A stretch of DNA of 64,000 nt from Desulfobulbus alkaliphilus (GCF_016918545.1 NZ_JAFFQC010000014.1:1-64000); one strand, 5' to 3'. Numbered from the stretch's first letter, positions 17,561-27,614 are shown. A program made the numbers and translations. The notes: generated by a model from the letters alone, not told the origin.

Positions 17561-20200
17561 ATGAATCGTTCCAGTCTGATTATCACTTTCCTTATGGGTT
17601 GCCTTGTCGTTGTCCTGTGGAAGGTTGTCAACGCGCCCAACATGGAACCCCCGTGGCCGGAAAAAATTCAAGGCTTCGCTTTTTCTCCGTACCGGGGTGA
17701 TCATTCACCCCACAGAGAGGAACACCCGACCATCGAAGAGATCGACAATGATCTGGCTTTGCTGGCCGGCAATGTTCATGCGATACGGACGTACAGTGTC
17801 GATGGAACCCTTGCGGAAATTCCACGCCTTGCCGCAGCCAGAGGGCTGAACGTGGGTCTGGGTGCCTGGATCAGTACCGATCACCAGGCCAATATAGAGC
17901 AGATCGACAAACTCATCTCCATCTATCGTGAGCATCATCGCACGATCGTGCGGGTTATTATCGGCAACGAAGTACTGCTCCGCAATGACCGCACCGCTGA
18001 GCAGATGATCAGCTACCTGAAGCGGGCCAAACAATCGATATGGGCACCGGTCAGCCTCGCGGAACCCTGGCATATATGGCTGCGATATCCGCAACTGGTC
18101 GACCATGTCGATTATATCGCCGTGCACCTGCTGCCGTACTGGGAGGGTGTCCCAGTGGACCAGGCCGTAGATTACATCGTCATGCGGTATAATGAACTGC
18201 AACAGGCCTTCCCGGACAAACCGATCGTTATAGCCGAGATTGGCTGGCCAAGCGGCGGCCGGATTCGCCAGGGTGCTGTCGCCACCCCGGCCAACCAGGC
18301 CCGTTTTCTACGGCGCTTTCTCGATGTCGCCGAAGAAAACAACTATACCTATTACATCATGGAGGCCTTTGATCAGATCTGGAAACGGGGTGAAGAAGGT
18401 GAAGTGGGCAGCCAATGGGGAGTCTACAATGATCAGCGCCAGCCGAAATTCGAATTCACCGAGCCGGTGATCAGGATCCCGCAGTGGCGCGAACTGGCCG
18501 CCATCAGCATCGCCCTGGCTGTTCTGGTCCTCCTGCTCCTGTTCAGAGACAGCAAGGGTCTCCTTGACCGGGGCCGAGGCTTCCTGGCACTCATCGCCTA
18601 CGTCATCGCTTCTTTTGCTGTCTGGCTTGTCTATGAATTTCAGCGCCAGTACATGACGGCCTCAACTCTGTTCGTTGGTGTGGTCTTGCTGCTGGCGGCA
18701 ACTGGCGCCATACTCGTCATCCTCGCCGAAGCTCACGAATGGGCTGAATCTCTGTGGACCAATACATGGCGGCGTTTGCCGGATCCGATCCAGCCAACAG
18801 GGGATTACCCCCTGCCGATGATCTCCATCCATGTGCCGGCTTACAACGAACCTCCCGAAATGATGATCCAGACCATCAACGCCCTGGCGCGGTTGGATTA
18901 TCCGCTTTTTGAGGTTTTAGTTATCGACAACAACACTAAAGATCCCGCCATCTGGGAACCAGTCGCGGCCCATTGCCGGCAACTTGGCCCAAGATTCCGC
19001 TTCTTCCATGTTGATCCCCTGGCCGGCTTCAAGGCAGGCGCATTGAATTATGCCCTGAAGAAAACCGCGGCAGAGGCGGAAATTGTGGCGGTCATCGACA
19101 GTGACTATATCGTTGAACCAAACTGGCTCAAGGCTCTGGTGCCGCATTTTGCCGACGAGAACATGGCCATCGTTCAGGCACCCCAGGATTACCGCGACGG
19201 TGATGAAAACGCCTTCAAGGCTATGTGCCTGGCCGAATACAGAGGTTTTTTCCAGATCGGTATGGTCACGCGCAATGAACGAAATGCAATTATTCAGCAC
19301 GGCACCATGACCATGGTCCGCCGCCGGGTGCTCGATGAAGTCGGCGGCTGGGCTGAATGGTGCATTACCGAAGATGCGGAACTGGGCCTGCGAATCTTCG
19401 CCCAAGGCTACGCAGCCTGTTATGTACCGCACAGTTTCGGCAAAGGCCTGATGCCCGATACTTTTCTTGATTACAAGAAACAGCGTTTTCGATGGGCATA
19501 CGGATCGGTCCTCATCCTTCGCCACCACATGATGGTGATGCTCGGCCTGAAGCGCACCAAGCTGACCCGAGGCCAGCGATATCATTTCCTGGCCGGTTGG
19601 TTGCCCTGGTTTGCCGACGGGGTCAACCTGCTCTTCAATCTCCTTGCCCTGGCTTGGTCATGTGGCATGATCATCTTTCCCGATCATGTTCCTCCACCCC
19701 ATGTCCTCTTTGCCTGTCTGCCGGTGAGTCTTTTTGTCTTTAAGGGTCTAAAAATGTTTTTTCTCTATCGAAGCCGTCTGGCCGCGACACGCCGACAAAG
19801 CATCATGGCTGGCCTGGCCGGATTGGGCCTGTCACACACCATCGCCCGGGCAATGCTCACCGGATTTATTACCCGTCGCATTGGCTTTTTCAGGACGCCC
19901 AAAAAAGCAAGAGCCAACGCTATGATCAAAGCCCTGAGTGATGCCCGTGAAGAATTGCTTTTTGCTGCCGCGCTCGGCATGGCAGCTTTTGCCATTCTCC
20001 TGCGCGAGGACGGCAATATGCTCGATATTCGCATCTGGGCTATGGTGCTGGCCATCCAGGCCATCCCGTACACCGCTTCTGTCCTGGTGTCCTGTATCAG
20101 CGGCCTCCCCGGATTGCCGGCCAAATTAATTGGTGCCATGCCGCCTCTACGGGGAGTGACACAAAACGGCCAGATGGGGGAAAAAGACCTGAATCCGTGA
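17561..20200 (+). CDS. ndvB: NdvB-like beta-glucan synthase: GH17 domain fused to family 2 glycosyltransferase (879 aa)
   Basis: N-terminal membrane anchor, then a glycoside hydrolase 17 domain at about 30-300 with the acid/base Glu in VRVIIGNEVLLRND and the nucleophile Glu in IVIAEIGWPSGG. Three membrane segments follow, then a processive GT2 domain at about 420-660 with IHVPAYNEPPEM, AVIDSDYIVEPNWL (DxD), WCITEDAELGLR and QRFRWAYG (QxxRW), then four or five C-terminal membrane helices. This architecture is that of Pseudomonas aeruginosa NdvB, which makes periplasmic cyclic beta-1,3-glucans. The natural product here is unknown. The last residues (Asp-Leu-Asn-Pro-stop) are encoded by the end of repeat copy C. 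Confidence 0.88.
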   Translation: MNRSSLIITFLMGCLVVVLWKVVNAPNMEPPWPEKIQGFAFSPYRGDHSPHREEHPTIEEIDNDLALLAGNVHAIRTYSVDGTLAEIPRLAAARGLNVGLGAWISTDHQANIEQIDKLISIYREHHRTIVRVIIGNEVLLRNDRTAEQMISYLKRAKQSIWAPVSLAEPWHIWLRYPQLVDHVDYIAVHLLPYWEGVPVDQAVDYIVMRYNELQQAFPDKPIVIAEIGWPSGGRIRQGAVATPANQARFLRRFLDVAEENNYTYYIMEAFDQIWKRGEEGEVGSQWGVYNDQRQPKFEFTEPVIRIPQWRELAAISIALAVLVLLLLFRDSKGLLDRGRGFLALIAYVIASFAVWLVYEFQRQYMTASTLFVGVVLLLAATGAILVILAEAHEWAESLWTNTWRRLPDPIQPTGDYPLPMISIHVPAYNEPPEMMIQTINALARLDYPLFEVLVIDNNTKDPAIWEPVAAHCRQLGPRFRFFHVDPLAGFKAGALNYALKKTAAEAEIVAVIDSDYIVEPNWLKALVPHFADENMAIVQAPQDYRDGDENAFKAMCLAEYRGFFQIGMVTRNERNAIIQHGTMTMVRRRVLDEVGGWAEWCITEDAELGLRIFAQGYAACYVPHSFGKGLMPDTFLDYKKQRFRWAYGSVLILRHHMMVMLGLKRTKLTRGQRYHFLAGWLPWFADGVNLLFNLLALAWSCGMIIFPDHVPPPHVLFACLPVSLFVFKGLKMFFLYRSRLAATRRQSIMAGLAGLGLSHTIARAMLTGFITRRIGFFRTPKKARANAMIKALSDAREELLFAAALGMAAFAILLREDGNMLDIRIWAMVLAIQAIPYTASVLVSCISGLPGLPAKLIGAMPPLRGVTQNGQMGEKDLNP

Positions 20201-20406
20201 ACGTTCGTCCGTGCGTCAGCTTCGTTGTTCGTGACCGTTCGATGAAAGGATACTTTATCGGACGATTACGGGCAATGAAGATGGCGTGCGAACGGATGCC
20301 CCCGAAGGGCGGCTGGTGAAAGATATTGTCAAGGATTCTGCTATAATTATAAAATGATTACAGTAATATACACCCAAAGCAAGCGCCCAGCCGTCACGGA
20401 TTCAGG
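20188..20406 (-). mobile_element. 219-bp MITE-like repeat, copy C, with exact 5-bp target duplication
   Basis: Reverse orientation relative to copy A: begins CCTGAATCCGTGAACGTTCG (R end) and finishes GCCCAGCCGTCACGGATTCAGG read in parts (L end). It is flanked by AAAGA on both sides (20183-20187 and 20407-20411), an exact duplication. It overlaps the 3' end of ndvB: the stop TGA at 20198-20200 is inside the terminal repeat. It lies between convergent ndvB and the SNF2 gene. Confidence 0.92.
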
Positions 20407-20486
20407 AAAGAATGAGGCAGGAAAAAACGGACGGTTCAGAGACTGATTATACCAGGCAAACCGACCGCTGCCCAGCGGCACCGATC

Positions 20487-23400
20487 TCAGCCTCCACGAA
20501 TCAATTCGAGCAATTCTTCGGCACTTATCCGAGTACTGACGTCTGCTCCTTCGAGCAGAGAATTGGCCAAATCACGTTTTTCCTGATGCAGACGGACGAT
20601 TTTCTCTTCAATGGTGTTCACGGTCACCAGACGATACACGGTAACCGGCCGCTTCTGCCCTATACGGTGAGCCCGATCGGCGGCTTGATCCTCCACGGCT
20701 GGATTCCACCACGGATCCATATGGATGACATAATCAGCAGCAGTCAGATTAAGCCCTAATCCACCGGCTTTCAGGCTGATTAGAAAAAGCTCCCCTTCTC
20801 CGGCCTGAAACCCCTCGACTTGACGCTGCCGTTCCTTGGCCACAGTCGTCCCATCCAGATACTTGTACTCTATCCCCTGCTGATCAAGATAGGACCGAAT
20901 CAAGGCAAGATGGCCGGTGAACTGGCTGAAAACCAGGGCCTTATGCCCCCCCCCAAGCAAATCTTCCACCACCTCCGCAAAAACCTGTAATTTGGTGGAA
21001 GGAATGTCAACCAGACTGTTAATGAGCTTGGGATGACAACAGGCCCGTCGCAACCGCATGATTTCAGCCAGAATCCGCAGATGGCGACCTGTCTTTTCAC
21101 TGCTGCCCTCGATATTTTCTATGGCCTGCTGTCTGAGCGCCTCATAAAACCGCATCTCTTCCGGCTGCATTTCCACTCTAAGCGTTATTTCCGTGCGCGG
21201 CGGCAACTCTTCGAGCACTTGTGCTTTTATACGCCGCAGCATGAAAGGTCGGATCAATTTTTTCAGCGTTCTCTTTGCTTCCCGGTCGTGATGCTTCTCT
21301 ATGGGAATACCGAAGCGACGATTAAACTGCTTAAAAGTGCCAAGCAATCCGGGGTTGATAAAGGCAAACAGATTCCACAATTCCCCCAGATGGTTCTCAA
21401 TAGGGGTACCGGTGGTGATCAATCTGAATCTGCTGACAAGACGCATGGCGGCTTTTGATCGCTTGGTGGCCGCATTTTTTATTGCCTGAGCCTCATCAAG
21501 GACAACGGACTGCCATTGCACCCGGGATAACAGATCGATTTCCTGCTGGAGCAAGGTGTAACTGGTGACCAGGAGATCGAATTTCCCCAGAGAAGAAATG
21601 ATTGCATCGCGATTCAACTCGGAAAACATGTGGAAATTGAGAGTCGGGGCAAACCGATTCACCTCAGCCTCCCAATTCATGCAAACGGATGTCGGCGCCA
21701 CCACCAGTGTCGGTCCCTGATGAGCCAGGCTGAGAACAACGGTGATGGCCTGCAGCGTTTTACCGAGCCCCATATCGTCGGCAAGACAGGCCCCGACACC
21801 CAGGTGGGCCAAACGGCTCATCCAGACAAACCCTTCCTTCTGGTAATCCCGCAACTCCGCTTTCAGGGTTGTCGGCACCTTGGGCTCCAGCTGCTGAGCC
21901 TCGGACAGAGCCTGCAATCGCTGCCGCCAACCCTTATCTGCATTGGTTTGAGCCTGATGGGTCAACTCCTCAAGAGCAATGGCCGCCAGAGGGTGGACCT
22001 TGAGTTCGAGTTCATTGCCGGGTTGATGACTGCCAAAAAGAATGAGCTCCTCCAGGCGATTGCGAAACTCCTGGGTCAAGGCAAGAAACTGGCCCTCCCC
22101 CATGGGAATGAACCGGCTCCGGCTTTCGCGAACCTTGTCCAGAAGTGTTTTCAGTTCAATAACCTCATCCTGGTCAATCTCGAGTTGCCCGGAAAGGGAA
22201 AACCAGTCCTGCTGACTGGTGCGGATATTGAGATTCAACTGGTTCACACCGGCTTGCCTGCGCACGGAAAGCTTCTCGCCCTCAGGCCATTCGAGAATAA
22301 CCCGGTCCCTGATTTTTTCAATTTCGAGCAGAACCTGCAGGCACTCTTCAGGATCAAGCAGGTGCCATTCTCGTTTGTTCTCCTGCTCAAAATCGATGGC
22401 CAAATCGAGCATCGGGCAACTTTCCTCGATTTCCCGAGCCTTTTCTTCTTCAAGCGTGAGGTTTCTCCGAGTCCGTAGCCGCCTGCCGTTGATTTCGGCA
22501 AAAACATTCGCTACCCCCACCCCGGGTTTCAGGTACGGTCCCGCGGTCGAAAACGGCCGAACAAAAAATTCGACCCGAAACCCGCTCCCATAGGGAATAA
22601 TATGGATGTGGATCGTGGCATCACTCTCAATACAGTCGGCGGAAAGATTTTCACCAGGGACTTCGATGGCGGAATGAACGGTCATAAAAGAGGCGATATT
22701 ACCTATCACATCCAGGACCTGCCGACTGGCGGCAAAGGGCACAAGCAATCCTTCACGCCCTGTGATTGCCGCGACCTTGCGATGCTCTTCACTGATGTGA
22801 ACAATTTTGAAACGAGTAGGAGTCTCGGGCCAGACAGCAACGTTGCCCTCGCCGATATCATGGGAAAAGTGAATAAAAAGCGAATCTCCCTGGTGCTCAA
22901 CGACCAGTTCCGGCTCTCCGACTACAATCTCAACCGGAATCTGGGGGGATTTTTTCAGAAAAACGAAAGGATGCCCAACCAGAGCGGGATAGGCGATGTC
23001 CGGATCAAAGACAAAAGCACTGTTTCTTGTTTGCCCTTCAGCAACCTGACGCAGACCTGAACAGAGTTTTCGATCCTGAGCGGTCAGATACTCGAGATCT
23101 TTATCCTTCAGCAAGCGCCGGAAGGCAATGGTTCTTCCCTTGCTCCAATTGCCCATCGCCCCTTTTTTCTGCTCTTTGGGGATCAGTTCCAGGGCACCGT
23201 CACCATACTCAACCAGCCAGCAAAGCCTGGTCTTTTTATCCGGCTCTCTGATCCTTCGTGTCACCTCGATCAGATCCTGCAAGCTCTGCTTCCAGGGAGC
23301 GCGGGGCGTTATAATATCCGTCAGATAGCGACAATTGAGTTCCAATGCCAGTTCCCGGGCCGTTTCTCTCATATCGCGCTGATCATTGTTCAGGGTTGCC

Positions 23401-24698
23401 AGCAATTCGGCCGACTCCATGGCAACCCAGAGGAACTGGTTGCGCAGAGCCTGTTGGTGCACCTTGCGCAAGGTGTCCTGAAAATCAGCAGGAATCTCCA
23501 CGCCCATCCAGTGGAGGGCCAGAATTGCCACCAATGAAGACAGGCACCGCTCATCGGCAACCAGATCCTCGGTAAGTGCCAGCATGTCCGGCATGTTATC
23601 ATCGGGGGAGCAGACGACGGCATCAAGAAAACGGAAAGAAATTTCCTCGGCACAGCCATGGCAACGACCAAGTACGATGCCGACGGCCTGACGAATACGA
23701 TCGCGATCACCTTCCCTATCCCTCGCCAGCAGCGAAAAAATACAAAACAAACCGGTAATACCATGAAAATAAACCGGTTGCGAACCAGCATACCGCTGCA
23801 GCTGCTGGAGATCCTCAGTAAACAAACGGAGAGCCCGATCCGTATCCCCGCCGAGAAAAGCGGCGGTCCCGGCAAAACCAGAACCTAGAAAACTCTCGCC
23901 ATATTTTTCCAGAAGATGGCGTAAATCCTCCAATCGCCCCTGCAATACGTAATACCCAGCCAGAAGACGCCGAAACGGGATCCGTTCATCCACTGGTACG
24001 GTCAAGGCCTGTTCATTTTCCAGGTAGACTGGAATCGCGGAAAAATGATGCAGTCTCTCCATGGAATAACGCACGACTCGGTCCAGCAGGAAGAACTGCA
24101 GCGAACCAGGCAGGGTTCTGAACCAGACAGGATCAAAGGGCCGTGCAGCCACACAGACAGGGGGGGGAAGATCGTCCAGATAGCGCCGCTGACAGGACCC
24201 TTCAATGAAGGCCAGCGCCTCGTCAAGTTTTTCAAAATCCTGACTATATACCCCCAGGCGAAATTGCCGCATTGCCCGCCAGCATCGGGTCGGCCATTTG
24301 CCATGCATGTAATCTACAGGGGCTGCTTTTTCAACAAGGGCAGCCAGCTGAGAAAAAACTCCGCTGGACAACGCTTGACGGGTGAGCCATTCCGCCAAGG
24401 CAGGCGGACATTGATTCTGTTTGCTGACAACCCCTTTGCGCCGAAGTCGGGACAGCATACCCCCGATCTCCTCACCGGTGGGAGAGCGCCCACCAAACAG
24501 GGCAGGATCAAGCACAGCGGCACATTTGGCGAGGAACCCGGAGGAGACCGGCTCGTAAATAATGGCAATCAACTGCAACAGCAGCTGTTCGTCCGGAGGA
24601 AGCGCGTTGGCGATCTCCTCAAGATCGCCGATATTGAGAGAGGTATCCGCGGGTTGCTGAACATGAATTGCCGATACTTTTTTCAAAACACGTGCCAT
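20487..24698 (-). CDS. SNF2-family DNA-dependent ATPase with a long unassigned N-terminal region (1403 aa)
   Basis: Residues from about 925 on form a complete SNF2 motor: the ELRDYQKEGFVWM Q-motif region, Walker A DDMGLGKTLQAI, Walker B VVLDEAQAIKN, motif III ITTGTPIENHLGELW, and in the second lobe SLKAGGLGLNLTAADYVIH and the arginine-finger motif DQAADRAHRIGQ. Residues 1-920 match no domain I recognise. The first 480 are helical and repeat-like (LLAGYYVLQGRLEDLRHLLE), then beta-rich. A SWIM zinc finger, common in bacterial SNF2 proteins, was not seen. It probably remodels protein-DNA complexes or moves RNA polymerase; no restriction or defence partner is adjacent. Confidence 0.88.
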   Translation of the reverse strand: MARVLKKVSAIHVQQPADTSLNIGDLEEIANALPPDEQLLLQLIAIIYEPVSSGFLAKCAAVLDPALFGGRSPTGEEIGGMLSRLRRKGVVSKQNQCPPALAEWLTRQALSSGVFSQLAALVEKAAPVDYMHGKWPTRCWRAMRQFRLGVYSQDFEKLDEALAFIEGSCQRRYLDDLPPPVCVAARPFDPVWFRTLPGSLQFFLLDRVVRYSMERLHHFSAIPVYLENEQALTVPVDERIPFRRLLAGYYVLQGRLEDLRHLLEKYGESFLGSGFAGTAAFLGGDTDRALRLFTEDLQQLQRYAGSQPVYFHGITGLFCIFSLLARDREGDRDRIRQAVGIVLGRCHGCAEEISFRFLDAVVCSPDDNMPDMLALTEDLVADERCLSSLVAILALHWMGVEIPADFQDTLRKVHQQALRNQFLWVAMESAELLATLNNDQRDMRETARELALELNCRYLTDIITPRAPWKQSLQDLIEVTRRIREPDKKTRLCWLVEYGDGALELIPKEQKKGAMGNWSKGRTIAFRRLLKDKDLEYLTAQDRKLCSGLRQVAEGQTRNSAFVFDPDIAYPALVGHPFVFLKKSPQIPVEIVVGEPELVVEHQGDSLFIHFSHDIGEGNVAVWPETPTRFKIVHISEEHRKVAAITGREGLLVPFAASRQVLDVIGNIASFMTVHSAIEVPGENLSADCIESDATIHIHIIPYGSGFRVEFFVRPFSTAGPYLKPGVGVANVFAEINGRRLRTRRNLTLEEEKAREIEESCPMLDLAIDFEQENKREWHLLDPEECLQVLLEIEKIRDRVILEWPEGEKLSVRRQAGVNQLNLNIRTSQQDWFSLSGQLEIDQDEVIELKTLLDKVRESRSRFIPMGEGQFLALTQEFRNRLEELILFGSHQPGNELELKVHPLAAIALEELTHQAQTNADKGWRQRLQALSEAQQLEPKVPTTLKAELRDYQKEGFVWMSRLAHLGVGACLADDMGLGKTLQAITVVLSLAHQGPTLVVAPTSVCMNWEAEVNRFAPTLNFHMFSELNRDAIISSLGKFDLLVTSYTLLQQEIDLLSRVQWQSVVLDEAQAIKNAATKRSKAAMRLVSRFRLITTGTPIENHLGELWNLFAFINPGLLGTFKQFNRRFGIPIEKHHDREAKRTLKKLIRPFMLRRIKAQVLEELPPRTEITLRVEMQPEEMRFYEALRQQAIENIEGSSEKTGRHLRILAEIMRLRRACCHPKLINSLVDIPSTKLQVFAEVVEDLLGGGHKALVFSQFTGHLALIRSYLDQQGIEYKYLDGTTVAKERQRQVEGFQAGEGELFLISLKAGGLGLNLTAADYVIHMDPWWNPAVEDQAADRAHRIGQKRPVTVYRLVTVNTIEEKIVRLHQEKRDLANSLLEGADVSTRISAEELLELIRGG

Positions 24699-24881
24699 GC
24701 TACCAAAAAATTCCTGTCACTCGCTGATAATGCTCGCGGCGCCTGAAATCACTTAAGGATATCCAGGAGGAAGCACGCACCGACAGGTCTGTATGTATTC
24801 TCGCACCATGCAGTTGCACTCTGCCGGTACCTGGTGCGAACAAACCATTCCGCTTCAACAAAAAGTTAAATTCAGCAACTA

Positions 24882-26759
24882 TCATCGTAACATATCAGTA
24901 TTGATGCGTATTTTTGCCTGACTTCTCAGCTGTGCGATCCAATCTGACAGGAGCATATTTTTCTGGGCCGCGACCAGTTGTTGTTCCATGTCTTGACGGT
25001 ATTCGCTTTTGAAGGTCTCCGGGCCACGACGACTCTCAAGTATTTCGTAGATATAGAAATCAGAACCGACGGCCAGCACCTGTTCTGGAAAAATGTCCAC
25101 CCCGATATGGGCAAAAGCAGCCTGGCGAACCGGATCCGGCACATTATCCGGTGGACCGATTCGTTGTATGAATGAAGACTCCTGCCGTTCAATGTTGTCC
25201 GGCCAGACCCCTGTTTCCTGCAGCATATTCAAGGCTTCCTGCGCCGCAGCCTGGGCGATTTCGCCACTCCGACTTCTGGCATACTCCTCCTCAACCTGCC
25301 CACGTACCTCTGCCAGTTCAGGGACCACGGACGCTTTGATGTCCTCAACGAAAATAATTGCGTATCCGGTTTCAGTTGCCACAATCGAACTCAACTCACC
25401 CTTGCGCAGACTGAAAGCGGCCTGCAAAAATGAAGGGTCACTGACAACACTGTCCTCGGGAGGTTGATCCCGGGAGAAATAATCGGTTCGATGTAAGGGT
25501 TGCCCCCCTTCAGCATGGTACCGGTCCAGACTGCCGGTCCGCATAATTGCCTCGTAGGCGTCCGAGGCCCTTTTAAAAGTCATGCCCTTGCCGCGCTGCC
25601 GTTCCAATTCAGCGCGCAATTCCTGCTCCACTTCTTCAAGTGGTTGGGTCCTCTCTGGAACAATCTCCTCGAGTCGAATGATATGATACCCGAAAACTGA
25701 GCGCACCGGTCCTCGAACTTCACCGGCATCCATGGTAAACGCAGCTTCTTCAAAAGGCTGCACCATCCTTCCCCGACTGAAAAATCCGAGGTCTCCGCCA
25801 GTATCGCGAGTGGCATCCTCGGAATACATCCGTGCCAATTCCTGAAAACTCTCTCCCTGCTGGATCCTGGCCAACACACTCTCTGCCTGTACCCGTTGCG
25901 CCGTTTCCATCTCCGGGGAATCTTCCTCCGTAACCCGAAACAGGATGTGCCGGGCCCGTCGTTGCTCGGGTCTGAAATATCGATCGAGGTGCTCCTGATA
26001 ATGCGCCTGAATCTGCGCCTGATCAATCGGTGCTTCCCTGAGGTCATCGGCCGAATCAAAGAAAAGATATTGCAGCGCATATTGCGGCGGCAGGGTAAAC
26101 TTGTGTTTGTTGGCGGCATACCACGCCTCCAGCGCCTCATCTGTTACCTTGACCTGAGACTGAAAAGCCTCGCCCGAGAACCTGGCATGGGCAAGCCTGA
26201 TCTCTTGTGCATAAAAGTCAAGCCAGTCCTGCACTTCCCGCTCGGAGACAGCGGCAAAAGAACCGACTGCTTGGATCACCCGATCGGCGAGCAGTTCGTT
26301 GCCAATTCCAGTTTCAAACATGGCAGGGGTCAGGCGATTTCGCTCAAGAATATGCTGATAGGCCGTCAGGTCAAACGCTCCGTTGGTCTGAAAGATGTCC
26401 ATTTCCCCTATTGTTCGCTGAATCGTCTCGTTACTGACCGCCAAACCAACCCGCTTGCCCCCCTGACGCAACAATTCTTCCTGGATCAGCTGGTTCAGGA
26501 CCTGTTCCCTGAGCCCGATTCCCGTAAAAAAATCAGGAGGCAACTGATCACCGAACTGTTGCCTGTAGCGATCAACAGTCTGGTCGTACTTCTGCTGAAA
26601 AGCACGGTAGGAAATCTCTTTGCCATTAACGGTGGCAAGAACATTGGGGCTGTCTCCGAGGTTAGTGCCAACACCCCAGAAAATGAAAACAATTGCGATA
26701 ATAACAACAATCAGTTGCACAAAAATAGACTGCGCCTTTCTTCGAATAAAATCCAACAT
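24882..26759 (-). CDS. ppiD: PpiD-like membrane-anchored periplasmic folding factor (625 aa)
   Basis: N-terminal anchor (IFVQLIVVIIAIVFIFWGVG at 12-31), SurA/PpiD chaperone region to about 240, a parvulin domain at about 265-365 (RRARHILFRVTEED, then FQELARMYSEDATRDTGGDLGFF), then a second PpiD-type region to the end. PpiD works at the Sec translocon exit. The length matches E. coli PpiD (623). It is transcribed toward the SNF2 gene with a 183-bp gap and diverges from dsrC. Confidence 0.93.
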   Translation of the reverse strand: MLDFIRRKAQSIFVQLIVVIIAIVFIFWGVGTNLGDSPNVLATVNGKEISYRAFQQKYDQTVDRYRQQFGDQLPPDFFTGIGLREQVLNQLIQEELLRQGGKRVGLAVSNETIQRTIGEMDIFQTNGAFDLTAYQHILERNRLTPAMFETGIGNELLADRVIQAVGSFAAVSEREVQDWLDFYAQEIRLAHARFSGEAFQSQVKVTDEALEAWYAANKHKFTLPPQYALQYLFFDSADDLREAPIDQAQIQAHYQEHLDRYFRPEQRRARHILFRVTEEDSPEMETAQRVQAESVLARIQQGESFQELARMYSEDATRDTGGDLGFFSRGRMVQPFEEAAFTMDAGEVRGPVRSVFGYHIIRLEEIVPERTQPLEEVEQELRAELERQRGKGMTFKRASDAYEAIMRTGSLDRYHAEGGQPLHRTDYFSRDQPPEDSVVSDPSFLQAAFSLRKGELSSIVATETGYAIIFVEDIKASVVPELAEVRGQVEEEYARSRSGEIAQAAAQEALNMLQETGVWPDNIERQESSFIQRIGPPDNVPDPVRQAAFAHIGVDIFPEQVLAVGSDFYIYEILESRRGPETFKSEYRQDMEQQLVAAQKNMLLSDWIAQLRSQAKIRINTDMLR

Positions 26760-27005
26760 GGTACATTCGCCTTAACTAAAGTATCGGTTTCCCCGTATCT
26801 TCCGGAGCGGTATTATGGTCCATCTCCCAATAAGTTACCAGAGAAAAATGCACACGACCATCAGGAGATCGCGGGTGAAGTCTCCTTCAAAAAAATCAGG
26901 GTGATTGCTTGACAAAGCCCACCCCCTATAGTAAGAAACTGGTGATTTTTAAAATAGGATTCGATTACTCATCCATAAATAAACACTTTGGCCAAGGAGG
27001 AACAC

Positions 27006-27326
27006 ATGGCAACAATTGAGCACAAAGGCAAAAGCTACGAGGTAGACGAAGACGGCTTCCTGCTGAAAGGCGCTGACGAATGGGACGAAAACTGGGTAGA
27101 TTACGTCAAGGGCGTTGAAGGAATCGCCGAAATCACTGACGAACACCAGAAAGTCATTGATGCCCTCCAGGAATACTACAAGAAGAACGGCATCGCCCCC
27201 ATGGTTCGTATCCTTTCCAAAACCACCGGATTCCCGCTCAAGCGCATTTATGAACTCTTTCCATCCGGCCCAGGAAAGGGAGCCTGTAAAATGGCAGGAT
27301 TGCCCAAGCCAACTGGTTGCGTCTGA
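27006..27326 (+). CDS. dsrC: DsrC, sulfur-carrier protein of dissimilatory sulfite reduction (106 aa)
   Basis: Small TusE/DsrC fold ending GPGKGACKMAGLPKPTGCV. Both redox cysteines are present, Cys94 and the penultimate Cys105, 11 residues apart. TusE has only the second, so this is a true DsrC able to form the trisulfide produced by DsrAB and reduced by DsrMKJOP. The start at 27006 is set by AAGGAGG; an in-frame ATG 18 bp upstream lies before that site. The gene is monocistronic with a strong terminator, as is common for dsrC away from dsrAB. It is the clearest marker of sulfur energy metabolism in the window. Confidence 0.96.
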   Translation: MATIEHKGKSYEVDEDGFLLKGADEWDENWVDYVKGVEGIAEITDEHQKVIDALQEYYKKNGIAPMVRILSKTTGFPLKRIYELFPSGPGKGACKMAGLPKPTGCV

Positions 27327-27353
27327 TTCATCCTTCCGCTGGTTATCAGTACC

Positions 27354-27386
27354 CAAAAAAGCCGCCCTCGGGGCGGCTTTTTTTAG
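27354..27386. terminator. Intrinsic terminator after dsrC
   Basis: AAAAAAGCCGCCC, a TC loop, then GGGGCGGCTTTTTTT, 28 bp beyond the dsrC stop. A-tract and T-tract on both sides let it act in both directions. Confidence 0.93.
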
Positions 27387-27396
27387 CTGACAAGTA

Positions 27397-27614
27397 TCTG
27401 GATCCATAAAGGCTGGACTCTTGTTTTTGATGTAATCTGCTGTAATCAGTTTACAATTTGGAAAAAATCTTTAACAATTCTCCTGCACCAGCCGCCCATC
27501 GTGGCGTTCGTCCACACGCTATCTTCATTACCCATAATCGTCCGACAACGTCTACTAGAATCCAACGGCCACGAAAACGAAGCTGACGCACCGACGAAAA
27601 GTCACGGACCCGAG
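27397..27614 (+). mobile_element. 218-bp MITE-like repeat, copy D (diverged)
   Basis: Same orientation as copy A. The left end has decayed to TCTGGATCCATAAAGGCTGG and the right end to GTCACGGACCCGAG, while inner blocks remain (CACCAGCCGCCC, CATCGTGGCGTTCGTCC, ATCTTCATTACCC, ACGAAGCTGACGCACCGACG). The length matches intact copies, so it is an old insertion. No target duplication is recognisable. It begins right after the dsrC terminator. Confidence 0.75.

Noticed and set aside
24700-24885. 61-residue open frame between ppiD and the SNF2 gene
   Set aside because: No ribosome-binding site or recognisable features; treated as intergenic.
26909-26932. TTGACA and TATAGT before dsrC as a promoter
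   Set aside because: Both hexamers look good, but the spacing is 12 bp instead of about 17, so I do not list it as a promoter.
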